Shown: positions 49,469 to 58,184, counted from the first letter of the stretch. The stretch is DNA of 64,000 bases from Streptomyces sp. CBMA29 (GCF_014596445.1 NZ_MECL01000252.1:1-64000); one strand, 5' to 3'. Program-made: numbers and translations. The notes: generated from the sequence alone by a model not told the origin.

Positions 49469-50191
49469 ATGAACTCACGTCAGCGTCGTGGTGTCGTCCT
49501 CCTCGTGATCTCCGTGATCTGCGCGGTGGCCGCCTTCGCGGGAGTGCTCGCCGTCGTCAGCGACGCGCGGTCACAGGTCGGACCGAAGGTCACCGCGTAC
49601 GAACTCAGCGCCGACATACCGGCGTACCAGGCGCTGACCGCGTCCCAGGTGCACCAGATCCGGATACCGAAGCGCTGGCTGCCGGACACCGCCGTACGCG
49701 ATCTCGGCCAGCTCCAGGGCAAGATCGCCGCCGTGCCGCTGCGCAAGGGCTCGCTGCTCCAGTCCGACATGGTCGCCGCCCGGCCCGAACTCCAGCCCGG
49801 ACAGATGGAGATCGCCATCATGATCGACGCCGAGACCGGCGTCGCGGGCAAGATCACCCCCGGCGCCCGGGTCAACATCTTCGCCACCTTCCAGGGCCGC
49901 AAGGACACCGACCCCGACGTCTCGAAGATCATCGTGTCCGGCGCGCAGGTCATCGACGTCGGTGAGATCAAGGCTTTCGACAAGAGCGAGAACGCCCAGC
50001 GGCTGTCCACCGAGGGCGTGCCGATCACCTTCGCGCTCAACGCCGGGGACGCCCAACGCGTCGCCTACGCCGAGTCGTTCGCCGAACACGTCCGCCTCGC
50101 GCTCGTCGCCCCAGGTGACAGCTCCGCACCCTCGCAGACCGACCGCACGTACACCCTGAGCGGCGACAGCGGCACCGGAGGCAAGCCGTGA
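49469..50191 (+). CDS. cpaB: CpaB/RcpC-like Flp pilus assembly protein (SAF domain)
   Basis: This 240-residue protein has an N-terminal membrane anchor (GVVLLVISVICAVAAFAGVL), then a SAF domain (YELSADIPAYQALTASQVHQ, LQGKIAAVPLRKGSLLQSDM) and an RcpC-type domain (VAGKITPGARVNIFATF). CpaB/RcpC proteins act in Flp pilus biogenesis at the membrane or wall. Its stop overlaps the next start (GTGA), showing coupling with the CpaE-like gene. Confidence 0.85.
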   Translation: MNSRQRRGVVLLVISVICAVAAFAGVLAVVSDARSQVGPKVTAYELSADIPAYQALTASQVHQIRIPKRWLPDTAVRDLGQLQGKIAAVPLRKGSLLQSDMVAARPELQPGQMEIAIMIDAETGVAGKITPGARVNIFATFQGRKDTDPDVSKIIVSGAQVIDVGEIKAFDKSENAQRLSTEGVPITFALNAGDAQRVAYAESFAEHVRLALVAPGDSSAPSQTDRTYTLSGDSGTGGKP

Positions 50192-51759
50192 CCGTACGCA
50201 TCCTCGCCGGAACCGCCGACCCCGACGCCGCGCGCGCCCTGCTCGGCCTGCTCGGCCAACTGCCCGGCGCGGAACCGGCGCCCGCCCTCGCCGACTCCAC
50301 CAGCCTGCTCGAAACCCTCATACGCGCCGCCGAGGCCGGAATCGACGAACTGCCCGAAGTCGTCATCGTGCAGGAGGGCATCGGACCGATGCCCGCACTC
50401 GACCTCATCCGCGACGTCGCCCTGCGTTTCCCCGCCATCGGCGTCGTCCTGCTCACCGCCGACCCCAGCCCCGCCGTGCTCGCCGCCGCCATGGACTCCG
50501 GCGCCCGGGGCGTCGTCGGATTCCCGCTCTCCTACGACGAGTTGGGCGCCCGCGTCGAAGCCGCCGCCACCTGGTCGGCCGGGGTCCGCAGACACCTCGG
50601 CCCGCAGCGCGCCCTGCCCGCCGTCGCCGGCGGCACCCTCGTCGCCGTCGCGGGAGCCAAGGGCGGTGTCGGCACCACCGTCACCGCCGTCCAACTCGCC
50701 CTCGCCGCGCATGCGTCGGGCCGCTCCACCGCCCTGGTCGACCTCGACCTCCAGGGCGGCGACATCGCCTCCTACCTCGACGTCCAGTTCCGCCGCTCCC
50801 TCGCCGACCTCGCCGACATCGCGGACGTCTCCTCCCGCGTCCTGCACGACGCCATGTACGTCCACGAGTCAGGCCCCGCCCTGCTGCTCGCCCCCGCCGA
50901 CGGCGAACGCGGCGAGGACGTCACCGACCGCTCGGCCCGCCTCGTCCTCGCCGCGCTCCGGCAGCGCTACGAAGTCGTGGTCGTGGACTGCGGCACTCAG
51001 ATGACCAGCGCCAACGCCGTCGCCGTCGAAGTCGCCGACGCCGCCGTCCTCGTGCTCACGCCCGACGTCATCGCCGTGCGCGCCGCCAAGCGCATGGTCC
51101 GCATGTGGGACCGGCTCCAGATCCGCAAACCCCAGGACACCACCGCCGTCGTCAACCGCCACACCCGCGGCACCGAGATCCAGCCGTCGCTGATCGGCCG
51201 CATCACCGGCACCCGCATGGCCACCTCCGTCATCCCCGCCGGATTCCGCGAACTCCAGGCCGTCATCGACGCGGGCCGCCTCCAGGACCTCGACGCGCGC
51301 TCCACCGTCAAGGCCGGAATCTGGTCACTGGCCGGGGAGTTGGGCCTGGTCAGCGGCGCGACGCTGCCCGCCGCGCGCGGGAAGAAGCAGCGCCGCGAGC
51401 GCGGTGAACGCGGCGGCGACCGGGGTCAGGTCACCCTCGAAACGCTCGGCATGACGCCGATCATCCTCATCACGCTGCTGCTGATCTGGCAGGCCGTGCT
51501 GGCCGGTTACACCTTCACGCTGGCGGGCAACGCCGCCGACCAGGCGGCGCGGGCGGCGGCGGTGGGTTCGGACGCCTCCGCCGCCGCGAGCAGCGACCTT
51601 CCCAGCGCGTGGGGGCCCGGCGACACCTCGGTCAGCCGCGCGGACGGCACCGTCTCGGCGACCGTCACCCTCAAGATGCCCCTCCTCATCCCCGGCATCG
51701 GCGACTTCGTCCCCATCTCGGGCCACGCGAAGACGCTGGACGAAACGGCCAAGCGATGA
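50188..51759 (+). CDS. CpaE/TadZ-like ATPase fused to a TadE-like pseudopilin domain
   Basis: This 523-residue protein has an N-terminal receiver-like domain (about 1-125) as in TadZ/CpaE. A MinD/ParA-type ATPase follows, with deviant Walker A VAVAGAKGGVGTTVTAVQLA (about 153-172), LVDLDLQGGDIASYLD and VVVDCG. After a basic linker comes a TadE-like segment (from about 411: DRGQVTLETLGMTPIILITL, then LLIWQAVLAGYTFTLAGNAA), which has a membrane helix and the class III GQ-type signal. TadZ normally localises the apparatus and TadE is a separate pseudopilin. Here both are in one chain. GTG 50188 overlaps cpaB. Confidence 0.87.
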   Translation: MTVRILAGTADPDAARALLGLLGQLPGAEPAPALADSTSLLETLIRAAEAGIDELPEVVIVQEGIGPMPALDLIRDVALRFPAIGVVLLTADPSPAVLAAAMDSGARGVVGFPLSYDELGARVEAAATWSAGVRRHLGPQRALPAVAGGTLVAVAGAKGGVGTTVTAVQLALAAHASGRSTALVDLDLQGGDIASYLDVQFRRSLADLADIADVSSRVLHDAMYVHESGPALLLAPADGERGEDVTDRSARLVLAALRQRYEVVVVDCGTQMTSANAVAVEVADAAVLVLTPDVIAVRAAKRMVRMWDRLQIRKPQDTTAVVNRHTRGTEIQPSLIGRITGTRMATSVIPAGFRELQAVIDAGRLQDLDARSTVKAGIWSLAGELGLVSGATLPAARGKKQRRERGERGGDRGQVTLETLGMTPIILITLLLIWQAVLAGYTFTLAGNAADQAARAAAVGSDASAAASSDLPSAWGPGDTSVSRADGTVSATVTLKMPLLIPGIGDFVPISGHAKTLDETAKR

Positions 51760-52277
51760 AGCGCTCCCGCCGCTGGGCCCCCGACGCCCGTACCTCCGCC
51801 TTGCGCAGGCGGGTCGCGCCCCGCAGGGGCGCTGGGGGCACCCCCAGCGCCCCTTCGGGGCCGTCCCGGCGCGGGTTCGGGGGCGGCGCCCCCGAGAGGC
51901 ACTTGGGGTCCGCCCGGGACCGGGGCGTGGCCTCGCTCGAATACCTCGGAATGCTCCCGCTCCTGCTCCTGATCGCCCTCGCGGGCATCCAACTCGGCCT
52001 CGTCGCGTACTGCGGCGAACAGGCCGGGACGGCGGCCCGTACGGCGGCCAGGACCGCCGCGCAGGCGGGCCCGGACGGGGGAGAGGCGGCCGGCCAGCAG
52101 GCGGGCGAGGCTGCGGTCAGCGACTGGCTGACCGCGACGATCCGGTTCACGACGTCCGACTCGACGACCGTGACCGCGCAGGCCACGGTGAAGGTCCCGT
52201 CCGTCCTGCCGGGAGTCAGCTTCTTCGACCCCGTGAAGCGCTCCGCGACCATGCCGAAGGAGGACACGACACGATGA
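51756..52277 (+). CDS. TadE-family pilus assembly protein with element-derived N-terminus
   Basis: This 173-residue protein has its TadE domain from about residue 54 (DRGVASLEYLGMLPLLLLIA, then LAGIQLGLVAYCGEQAGTAA). It is a bitopic pseudopilin with a class III-like cleavage context. The preceding 45 residues (RTSALRRRVAPRRGAGGTPS and onward) are encoded by two GC-rich palindromes (51825-51854 and about 51879-51896) and look like an in-frame inserted repeat. ATG 51756 overlaps the preceding stop and its own stop overlaps the TadA start. The long basic extension before the membrane helix is unusual for TadE. Confidence 0.85.
   Translation: MKRSRRWAPDARTSALRRRVAPRRGAGGTPSAPSGPSRRGFGGGAPERHLGSARDRGVASLEYLGMLPLLLLIALAGIQLGLVAYCGEQAGTAARTAARTAAQAGPDGGEAAGQQAGEAAVSDWLTATIRFTTSDSTTVTAQATVKVPSVLPGVSFFDPVKRSATMPKEDTTR
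51825..51854. repeat. Perfect 14-bp-arm palindrome inside a tadE gene
   Basis: aggggcgctggggg (51825-51838) and its complement (51841-51854) are separated by two bases; a second hairpin, tcgggggcggcgcccccga, follows at about 51878-51896. The arm sequence (cccccagcgcccct) is the same as in the intergenic repeats at 32110-32124 and 60286-60299. This suggests that a copy of the repeat family has landed in coding DNA without breaking the frame. Confidence 0.88.
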
Positions 52278-53608
52278 GCCTCCGTGCCCGCCTCGCCGTC
52301 GAAGAGGCGACCCCGCAGACGCAGGAAGGCCACATGGTGGCCGTCTACCGCGCGAAGCTGCTCCAGGAGATCGACCTCGCGGAGATGTCGGCGCTCGCGC
52401 CGGGCGAGCGCAGGGCCCGGCTGGAACGGGTGCTCGGCCACATCGTCAGCCGCGAGGGCCCGGTGCTGTCCACGGCGGAACGCGCCGCGCTGATCCGCCG
52501 TGTGGTGGACGAGGCACTCGGCCTCGGCATCCTGGAACCGCTGCTCGAAGACCCCACCGTCACCGAGATCATGGTCAACGGCCCCGACAAGATCTACGTC
52601 GAGCGCGGCGGCCGGGTCGAGGCGGTCGCCGCCCGCTTCTCGTCGGCGGAACAGCTCCTCCAGACCATCGAGCGGATCGTCTCCACCGTCAACCGCCGTG
52701 TGGACGAGTCGAATCCGATGGTCGACGCCCGGCTGCCGTCGGGCGAGCGCGTCAACGTCATCATCCCGCCGCTGTCGTTGACCGGACCCACGCTCACCAT
52801 CCGCCGCTTCCCGCGCGCGTACACGCTCCAGGAGCTGATCGCCCTCGGGACGCTGGACGAGCACATGCTGCTGCTGCTCTCGTCGTTCGTGCGCGCGAAG
52901 TGCAACATCATCGTCAGCGGCGGCACGGGCTCGGGCAAGACCACGCTGCTCAACGCGCTGTCCGGGCTGATCCCCGACGGCGAGCGGATCATCACGGTCG
53001 AGGACGCCGCCGAACTCCAGCTCCAGCAGGAGCACGTGATCCGGCTGGAGTCGCGCCCGCCCAACGTCGAGGGCGAGGGCCGGATCACGATTCGCGACCT
53101 CGTACGCAACTCCCTGCGGATGCGCCCCGACCGGATCATCGTCGGCGAGGTACGCGGCGGCGAGACCCTCGACATGCTCCAGGCGATGTCCACCGGACAC
53201 GACGGCTCACTGGCCACCGTGCACGCCAACTCCGCCGAGGACGCGGTGCTCAGGCTCCAGACGCTCGCGTCGATGAGCGAGGTCAAGATCCCCTTCGAGG
53301 CGCTGCGCGACCAGATCAACAGCGCCGTGGACGTCCTCGTCCAGCTCAACCGCCATATCGACGGCACCCGCAGGATCGGCGAGATCGCCGTCCTGTCCTC
53401 CCGCGGCCGTGACGTCTTCCGCCTCACCTCCGCGACCCGCTTCCGCGCGGAACCGCTCGGCGTCGACCGCATCGTCCGCGGCTGGTACGAACACCGGCCC
53501 GTCCCGCGCGAGATCGCCGAGCGGCTCTACCTCTCCGGCGAACACGTGCCCGCCGCCTTCGGGATCGGCGCGAGCGAACTCGAACTCGACAGCAGGGAGG
53601 CGAAGTGA
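52274..53608 (+). CDS. tadA: TadA/CpaF secretion ATPase
   Basis: This 444-residue GspE/VirB11-superfamily ATPase powers Flp pilus assembly. Motifs are TVTEIMVNGPDKIYVERGGR, DARLPSGERVNVIIPPLSL, Walker A SGGTGSGKTT (about 214-223), the Asp box ITVEDAAELQ, Walker B RPDRIIVGEVRGGET and the His box GSLATVHANSAEDAV. The start ATG overlaps the TadE stop. Length and motifs are complete, so it should be active at the cytoplasmic face with TadB/TadC. Confidence 0.96.
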   Translation: MSLRARLAVEEATPQTQEGHMVAVYRAKLLQEIDLAEMSALAPGERRARLERVLGHIVSREGPVLSTAERAALIRRVVDEALGLGILEPLLEDPTVTEIMVNGPDKIYVERGGRVEAVAARFSSAEQLLQTIERIVSTVNRRVDESNPMVDARLPSGERVNVIIPPLSLTGPTLTIRRFPRAYTLQELIALGTLDEHMLLLLSSFVRAKCNIIVSGGTGSGKTTLLNALSGLIPDGERIITVEDAAELQLQQEHVIRLESRPPNVEGEGRITIRDLVRNSLRMRPDRIIVGEVRGGETLDMLQAMSTGHDGSLATVHANSAEDAVLRLQTLASMSEVKIPFEALRDQINSAVDVLVQLNRHIDGTRRIGEIAVLSSRGRDVFRLTSATRFRAEPLGVDRIVRGWYEHRPVPREIAERLYLSGEHVPAAFGIGASELELDSREAK

Positions 53609-54642
53609 CCGCCATTCCAAAAGAGTTGACGGCGGTGGCGGCTCCGCCCGGCAGCGGTCTCCCGCACCTGGCCGCGGGCCCCGGATTCGCCTTGGGCCCC
53701 GGATTCGCCTCGGGACCGTATCCGCTGCTCGTCCTCGGCGTCAGCGTGGTCGCCCTCGCGCTGGCCGTGTGGGGCGGCCACGCCTGGCGTGGCGGCAAGG
53801 CCGACCGGGCCGCGCTCGTCGACCGGCTCGCCGGCGACTTCGGCGGCGGGCCCCGCGAATCGGCCTTCGCCGGACTCGACCGCCGCGTACGCCGCTACGC
53901 CTGGGGCCAGCGCCTCGCGGGCCGACTGGCCGCCACCGGGACCAACTTGACGCCAGGTCAGTTCACCGCAGCCGCTATCGGCGTCGTCCTCGTCGCGTGG
54001 GTGCTCGCCGCGGCGATCCTCGCCCCCTTCTTCGGGCCGATCGCCGCACTCATCGCGGGCTGGTCCGCGTACAGCTTCCTGGAGTGGCGCCGCCGCGTCC
54101 GTACCGAGCGCTTCATCGCCCAACTCCCCGACCTCGCACGCGTTCTGGCCAACGCCACCCAGGCCGGGCTCGCCCTGCGCACCGCCGTCTCCATGGCGGC
54201 GGAGGAGCTGGACGCGCCCGCGGGCGAGGAGCTGAAGCAGGTCGCCGACGCGATGGCGGTGGGCCACTCCATCGAGGACGCGCTGGCGGAACTGCAACAG
54301 CGCCTGCCCAGCCGCGAGTTGGTCGTGCTGGTCTCCACCCTGGTGCTCTCCAGCCGCGCGGGCGGCTCCGTCGTCGAGTCGCTGCGCAACCTCACCGTCA
54401 CCCTGGAGGAGCGCAAGGAGACCCGGCGCGAGATCCGTACCCAGATGTCCCAGGTCACCGTCACCGCCTACGCGGTCCCGGTCATCGGCATCGGCTCCCT
54501 GCTGCTCCTCAACCAGATCATGCCGGGCTCGCTCAGCGCCATGACCGGTTCCAACGTCGGCCGGATCTGCGTCCTGGTCGCCCTGGGCCTGTACGTGGTC
54601 GGCTTCGCGCTGATCCGCCGGATGTCGAGGATCGACGTATGA
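53605..54642 (+). CDS. tadB: TadB-like type II secretion F-domain membrane protein
   Basis: This 345-residue protein begins at GTG 53605, overlapping the TadA stop. An N-terminal membrane helix (PLLVLGVSVVALALAVWGGH) and a pair of helices near 120-160 precede a T2SSF domain (FIAQLPDLARVLANATQAGL, then LRTAVSMAAEE). Two more helices (AYAVPVIGIGSLLLLNQIMP, VGRICVLVALGLYVVGFALI) close the chain. TadB forms the inner-membrane platform with TadC. Confidence 0.93.
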   Translation: MTAIPKELTAVAAPPGSGLPHLAAGPGFALGPGFASGPYPLLVLGVSVVALALAVWGGHAWRGGKADRAALVDRLAGDFGGGPRESAFAGLDRRVRRYAWGQRLAGRLAATGTNLTPGQFTAAAIGVVLVAWVLAAAILAPFFGPIAALIAGWSAYSFLEWRRRVRTERFIAQLPDLARVLANATQAGLALRTAVSMAAEELDAPAGEELKQVADAMAVGHSIEDALAELQQRLPSRELVVLVSTLVLSSRAGGSVVESLRNLTVTLEERKETRREIRTQMSQVTVTAYAVPVIGIGSLLLLNQIMPGSLSAMTGSNVGRICVLVALGLYVVGFALIRRMSRIDV

Positions 54643-54697
54643 CCGCGACCGTGCACACCTCACGCGGCAACCGGCCGGTGACCGGAGGGAGTTCCCG

Positions 54698-55597
54698 ATG
54701 ATCCTGATCGGCCTCGCCCTGGCGGCGGTCGTCGCCGCGGGCGTCGTCGGCGTCGTCCACGCCGTCGGACTCCTGCGCGCCGACGTGAAGCTCCCCGACG
54801 ACCTGGCCCTCGCCCTGGAAGTCGGCAGTACCCGGACGACCCGTACCGGCAACGCGATCGACCGGATCGGCATCCGCTGGGCGCCGATGGTGATGCGGAT
54901 GATGGGCCCGGCCCGGATCGCCACCATGCGCGCCCGGATCGACCACGCGGGCCACCCGCACGGCCTCACCGTCGAGCGCTACGCCGCCCGCCGCGCCGTC
55001 TACGGCGGCCTCGGCGGCTTCGCGGCCCTGCTGCTGCTCGTCCAAGGGCACTGGATTCTCGCGTTGTTGCTCGCCGCGTACGCCTGGTGGTGGGCCGACC
55101 TCGGCATCTGGCTGGCCGTCCGCCGCCGCCGCGACGACATCGAACGCACCCTCCCCGACTTCCTCGACGTCCTCGCCGTCGTCGTCAGCGCGGGCCTCGG
55201 CTTCCGCCAGGCCCTGGAGCGCGTCAACGCCGTCTACCAGGGCCCCTGGTCGGACGAGATCCGGGTCGCCCTGCGCCAGATGGACGTCGGCGTCAGCCGC
55301 CGCGACGCCTTCGACCAGCTCCGCAGGCGCAACCGCAGCGACCAGGTCGGCCAGTTCGTCACCGCCCTCCAGCAGGGCGAGGAACTGGGCGCCCCGATCG
55401 CCCGCACCCTCCTCCAGATCGCCAACGACATGCGCCGCACCGAGGCCCAGAACGCCCGCCGCCGCGCCGCCCGCATGGTCCCGCGCGCGACGGGCGTCAT
55501 CACGACTCTTCTGGTCCCGGCGACGATGATCCTGCTGATCACCGGCACGATCATGGGCTCCCACATCCAGTTCGGCGACACCTTCGGCGGCGGGTGA
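54698..55597 (+). CDS. tadC: TadC-like type II secretion F-domain membrane protein
   Basis: This 299-residue protein has an N-terminal helix (LIGLALAAVVAAGVVGVVHA), central helices around 105-135, and a T2SSF domain (RTLPDFLDVLAVVVSAGLGF-type, RQALERVNAVYQGP, QFVTALQQGEELGAPIARTL). A C-terminal helix (TGVITTLLVPATMILLITGT) follows. ATG 54698 follows ggaggg. It is the partner of TadB. The 56-bp gap after tadB is the only sizeable gap in the operon so far. Confidence 0.93.
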   Translation: MILIGLALAAVVAAGVVGVVHAVGLLRADVKLPDDLALALEVGSTRTTRTGNAIDRIGIRWAPMVMRMMGPARIATMRARIDHAGHPHGLTVERYAARRAVYGGLGGFAALLLLVQGHWILALLLAAYAWWWADLGIWLAVRRRRDDIERTLPDFLDVLAVVVSAGLGFRQALERVNAVYQGPWSDEIRVALRQMDVGVSRRDAFDQLRRRNRSDQVGQFVTALQQGEELGAPIARTLLQIANDMRRTEAQNARRRAARMVPRATGVITTLLVPATMILLITGTIMGSHIQFGDTFGGG

Positions 55598-55926
55598 CGG
55601 GCGTTGCGGCGAGGCGTTGATGAGCGGAGATGGCGGCCGATGACCGGAGATGAGCGGATGATGACCTGGCGATTACCGTGATCCGCTGGCCACACAGCGT
55701 GATCAACCGGCATGCTGTAAGCGCCAATTGGCGCAGAACGGGCTGCGGATGCCCGAGGTTCGGGTGTACCTTTGCATTCGCAACCATATTTGCACCTGCA
55801 ATCAGAACCGATCCGCTGCGGACGGCAACACGACCAGCGAGAGGCGGTGCGCCGTGGACACCTACCCCGACAGGTGGAACGCGGCCGTCGCACGCATCCG
55901 TCAGGTGACGAAGAATGGGGCGAACG
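55598..55926. promoter_or_regulatory. Regulatory spacer before the flp gene, with a 14-bp palindrome
   Basis: No gene is supported here. The spacer starts with gatgagcgga/gatgaccgga-type short repeats (55617-55665), then contains the perfect palindrome gcgccaattggcgc (55721-55734). Two tttgca-containing boxes in an AT-richer stretch (55771-55800) follow. It is the only sizeable non-coding gap in the pilus locus, so pilin expression probably has its own promoter here. A GTG-started frame from 55854 overlaps flp in another frame and is not called. Confidence 0.55.
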
Positions 55927-56190
55927 ATGATGAACAGGTGGGTAGTCCGGCGCTACACAGACGCCGAGATCTGGCTGCGCGACCGCACGGACAGACTCGC
56001 GGCCCGGATCGCCGACCGGTCGGCGGACGGGTCGGCCGACCGGGGTCAGACGTCGTTCGAATATCTCGGGATCGCGGTAGTGATCGCGGTGATCATCGGG
56101 GTGCTGGCCGGGACGACGGACATCGGCAAGATGGTCAAGGACGGAATCACCGGCATGATCGGCAAGATCATCGGCGGCAGTGGCAAGTAG
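55927..56190 (+). CDS. flp: Flp/Fap-type pilin
   Basis: This pilin precursor of about 87 residues has a long basic N-terminal leader of about 40 residues, then RGQTSFEYLGIAVVIAVIIG, a class III prepilin motif with cleavage expected after the Gly, the +5 Glu-Tyr pair and a hydrophobic helix. The short C-terminus is KMVKDGITGMIGKIIGGSGK. ATG 55927 is chosen because gggg lies 6 bp upstream; ATG 55915 is in frame. It is the probable major pilus subunit, processed by the A24 peptidase at 59311. Confidence 0.87.
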   Translation: MMNRWVVRRYTDAEIWLRDRTDRLAARIADRSADGSADRGQTSFEYLGIAVVIAVIIGVLAGTTDIGKMVKDGITGMIGKIIGGSGK

Positions 56191-56240
56191 CCGGGTTCGG
56201 CGACGACCGTGGTCAGACACTGGGGATCTACATCGTCGCC

Positions 56241-56771
56241 ATGTCCGCGCTGTTCTTCCTCGCCTTCGCGTTCTTCGCGGTGGGGCAGGCCGCCGTCGTT
56301 CGTAACTCCGCCCAGACCGCCGCGGATTCGGCGGCGCTCGCCGCCGCCCGAGCGGACCGGGACGCGGCGCACGACGCTTTTCTCGCCGCGCTGACCTCTG
56401 GTGACCTCGTCAAACTGGGTTATCTCCTCGCGAATTTGGGACACGACGGGCAGTCCTGCGGTGCCGCGGACACCTACGCGGCGGAGAACGAGGCCAAAGT
56501 GGACGGCTGCGATCCCACAAGTTCTGGGCTCGGATACACCGTCTCCGTCACGACGTTGGGCACGGTCGGCACCTCCGTGATCGACGGCACCGAGACCAAA
56601 CACGCCACGGCCACCGCCACCGCGGTGGTCGAACCGCGCTGTGGCCTCGGCGACAAGGACGGCAACGCGATCGGGTTCATCTGCAACGGCGACCATGTGA
56701 CGGTCGATCCGACGGCGGGCGGCTTCGTGCTGGACCTGTCGATCTTCTACACCGTCCACTTGAGCAAGTGA
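56241..56771 (+). CDS. TadG/TadE-like pilus assembly protein, start uncertain
   Basis: The domain reads DDRGQTLGIYIVAMSALFFL, AFAFFAVGQAAVVRNSAQTA and ADSAALAAARADRDAAHDAF, a TadG-like (Flp assembly, DUF4190-independent) pattern, ending in a small extracellular part with paired cysteines (CGAADTY, VDGC, PRCGL, FICNGD). Conserved sequence begins near 56200, but no ATG, GTG or TTG lies in frame just upstream; the flp stop is 10 bp away in another frame. ATG 56241 is the first usable start but would cut the conserved GQT leader. A distant GTG (55854) would overlap all of flp. Confidence 0.65.
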   Translation: MSALFFLAFAFFAVGQAAVVRNSAQTAADSAALAAARADRDAAHDAFLAALTSGDLVKLGYLLANLGHDGQSCGAADTYAAENEAKVDGCDPTSSGLGYTVSVTTLGTVGTSVIDGTETKHATATATAVVEPRCGLGDKDGNAIGFICNGDHVTVDPTAGGFVLDLSIFYTVHLSK

Positions 56772-56802
56772 CGGCGGCCGAGCGATGAGGGAACGGGGAA
56801 CG

Positions 56803-57390
56803 ATGCGATACGGGCGCAGGGCGACGATTGCGGTGGCGTTCGCCGCCGGTGCCGCCATCACGCTGGCCGGATGCGGTGGCGGAGGCGGCGGTGGCGACAA
56901 GGCGGACAACAAACCGTCCACCTCCGCGAGCGCGTCGAAGAACCCTGGATCGAGCGGCGGTGACAGCGCCGCACCGAGCGCCACGCCGACTCAGGTCCTC
57001 GCCCAGGTCAAGGGCGACAAGAATATGGAGATCACGATCAACTCGGCCGTACGGGATTCCGGCGGCTTCGTGACTGTGGAGGGTGTGGCTACCAACAACG
57101 GCACGGAACTCTTCACCGCCAATGACTGGGCCGGTAACGAGACGGCGTTGTCTGCGTCGGGAGCTTCCGTCGCGGGTGCCATTCTCGTCGACGAGGCGGG
57201 CAAGAAGCGCTACTACATACTCCGCGACACCGACGGCCGCTGCCTGTGCACCATGGGGCTTGTCGGCATCCAACCCAAGGAATCCCGCCCCTTCTTCGCT
57301 CAGTTCCCCGCACCGCCGGAGGCCACCACCCAAGTGTCGTTCGAACTGCCGACGATGCCGCCCGCGAAGATCACGATCTCGGAGGGGTGA
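56803..57390 (+). CDS. Putative lipoprotein of the pilus locus
   Basis: This 195-residue protein has a lipoprotein signal (RRATIAVAFAAGAAITLAGC, lipobox LAGC), a Gly-rich and Ser-rich linker and a beta-rich C-terminal domain (MEITINSAVRDSGGFVTVEG, GRCLCTMGLVGIQPKESRPF) with a CLC pair. ATG 56803 follows ggggaa; ATG 56785 is in frame. I do not recognise the family. Its position next to the OmpA-family gene suggests a surface-anchored accessory of the same unit. Confidence 0.8.
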   Translation: MRYGRRATIAVAFAAGAAITLAGCGGGGGGGDKADNKPSTSASASKNPGSSGGDSAAPSATPTQVLAQVKGDKNMEITINSAVRDSGGFVTVEGVATNNGTELFTANDWAGNETALSASGASVAGAILVDEAGKKRYYILRDTDGRCLCTMGLVGIQPKESRPFFAQFPAPPEATTQVSFELPTMPPAKITISEG

Positions 57391-57395
57391 GGACG

Positions 57396-58091
57396 ATGAA
57401 GCGCAACGCGCCGCCGCCCGGGGCGGCAACCCGCGCCGGAGGGCACCGGGCCGCCATGTCCGCGGGTGTGGTGATCGTGCTCGTGCTGGCCGCCGGGACG
57501 GCAGCCGGGGGGACGGCGGCCGTGGCCGATACGAATCCGCCGCCGACGGCCGGTGACAGCACGCCGACGGCCCCCGTGCGGATCGACCCGACGTCGCCAG
57601 GGCTCAGGCTGCCGGAGGGCTCGACGCTGGCGCCGGCGAAGGTGCTGGACATTGTGTCGGTGACGGACGAGTCGTCGACGAAGGCGAGCCAGCCGGAGCA
57701 GCGGCAGGAGACGTCGAACTCGACGGTCACCTACGCGCTCCAGTCGGAGGTGCTGTTCAAGAAGGACAGCGCCGTGCTGTCGCCCACGGCGACCTCGCGA
57801 ATCCAGGCCATCGCGGACGACATCACCGCACGCCATGTGACGTCACCCATCCGGGTGTTCGGGTTCACGGACAACCTCGGCAGCTCCGAGCACGGGATGG
57901 TGCTCTCGAAGCAACGCGCCGACGCCGTTTACAAAGTCCTGGCAACGGAAATGGGCAACGCCGGTGACTCATCCCACACGTTTCAGGTCCGTGGGTACGG
58001 CGAGGACTACCCGATTGCCGACAATTCATCTGAAACCGGGCGCGGTCAGAATCGCCGCGTCGAGATCACTTTCACGCCACCTGCCGCGTAA
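57396..58091 (+). CDS. OmpA-family (peptidoglycan-binding) exported protein
   Basis: This 231-residue protein has an N-terminal membrane/signal segment (MSAGVVIVLVLAAGTAAGGT) and a C-terminal OmpA domain (ALQSEVLFKKDSAVLSPTAT, then RVFGFTDNLGSSEHGMVLSK and GYGEDYPIADNSSETGRGQN, then RRVEITF). OmpA domains bind diaminopimelate-type peptidoglycan. ATG 57396 follows ggagggg, 5 bp after the lipoprotein stop. It probably fixes or guides the pilus system at the cell wall. A strong terminator follows. Confidence 0.88.
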   Translation: MKRNAPPPGAATRAGGHRAAMSAGVVIVLVLAAGTAAGGTAAVADTNPPPTAGDSTPTAPVRIDPTSPGLRLPEGSTLAPAKVLDIVSVTDESSTKASQPEQRQETSNSTVTYALQSEVLFKKDSAVLSPTATSRIQAIADDITARHVTSPIRVFGFTDNLGSSEHGMVLSKQRADAVYKVLATEMGNAGDSSHTFQVRGYGEDYPIADNSSETGRGQNRRVEITFTPPAA

Positions 58092-58137
58092 CGTGCTGAG
58101 CGGTCGCTCTGACGCGGTACGGTGTAACTCCCCCCCT

Positions 58138-58184
58138 CGGGCCGGTTCGCTCTCCCCCCCCTGCGAACCGGCCCGTTTTTCTTT
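58138..58184 (+). terminator. Rho-independent terminator after the pilus/OmpA unit
   Basis: A perfect 13-bp inverted repeat, cgggccggttcgc and gcgaaccggcccg, with a 12-nt C-rich loop is followed by tttttctttt. It lies about 45 bp after the OmpA gene stop and ends the plus-strand operon. Confidence 0.93.
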
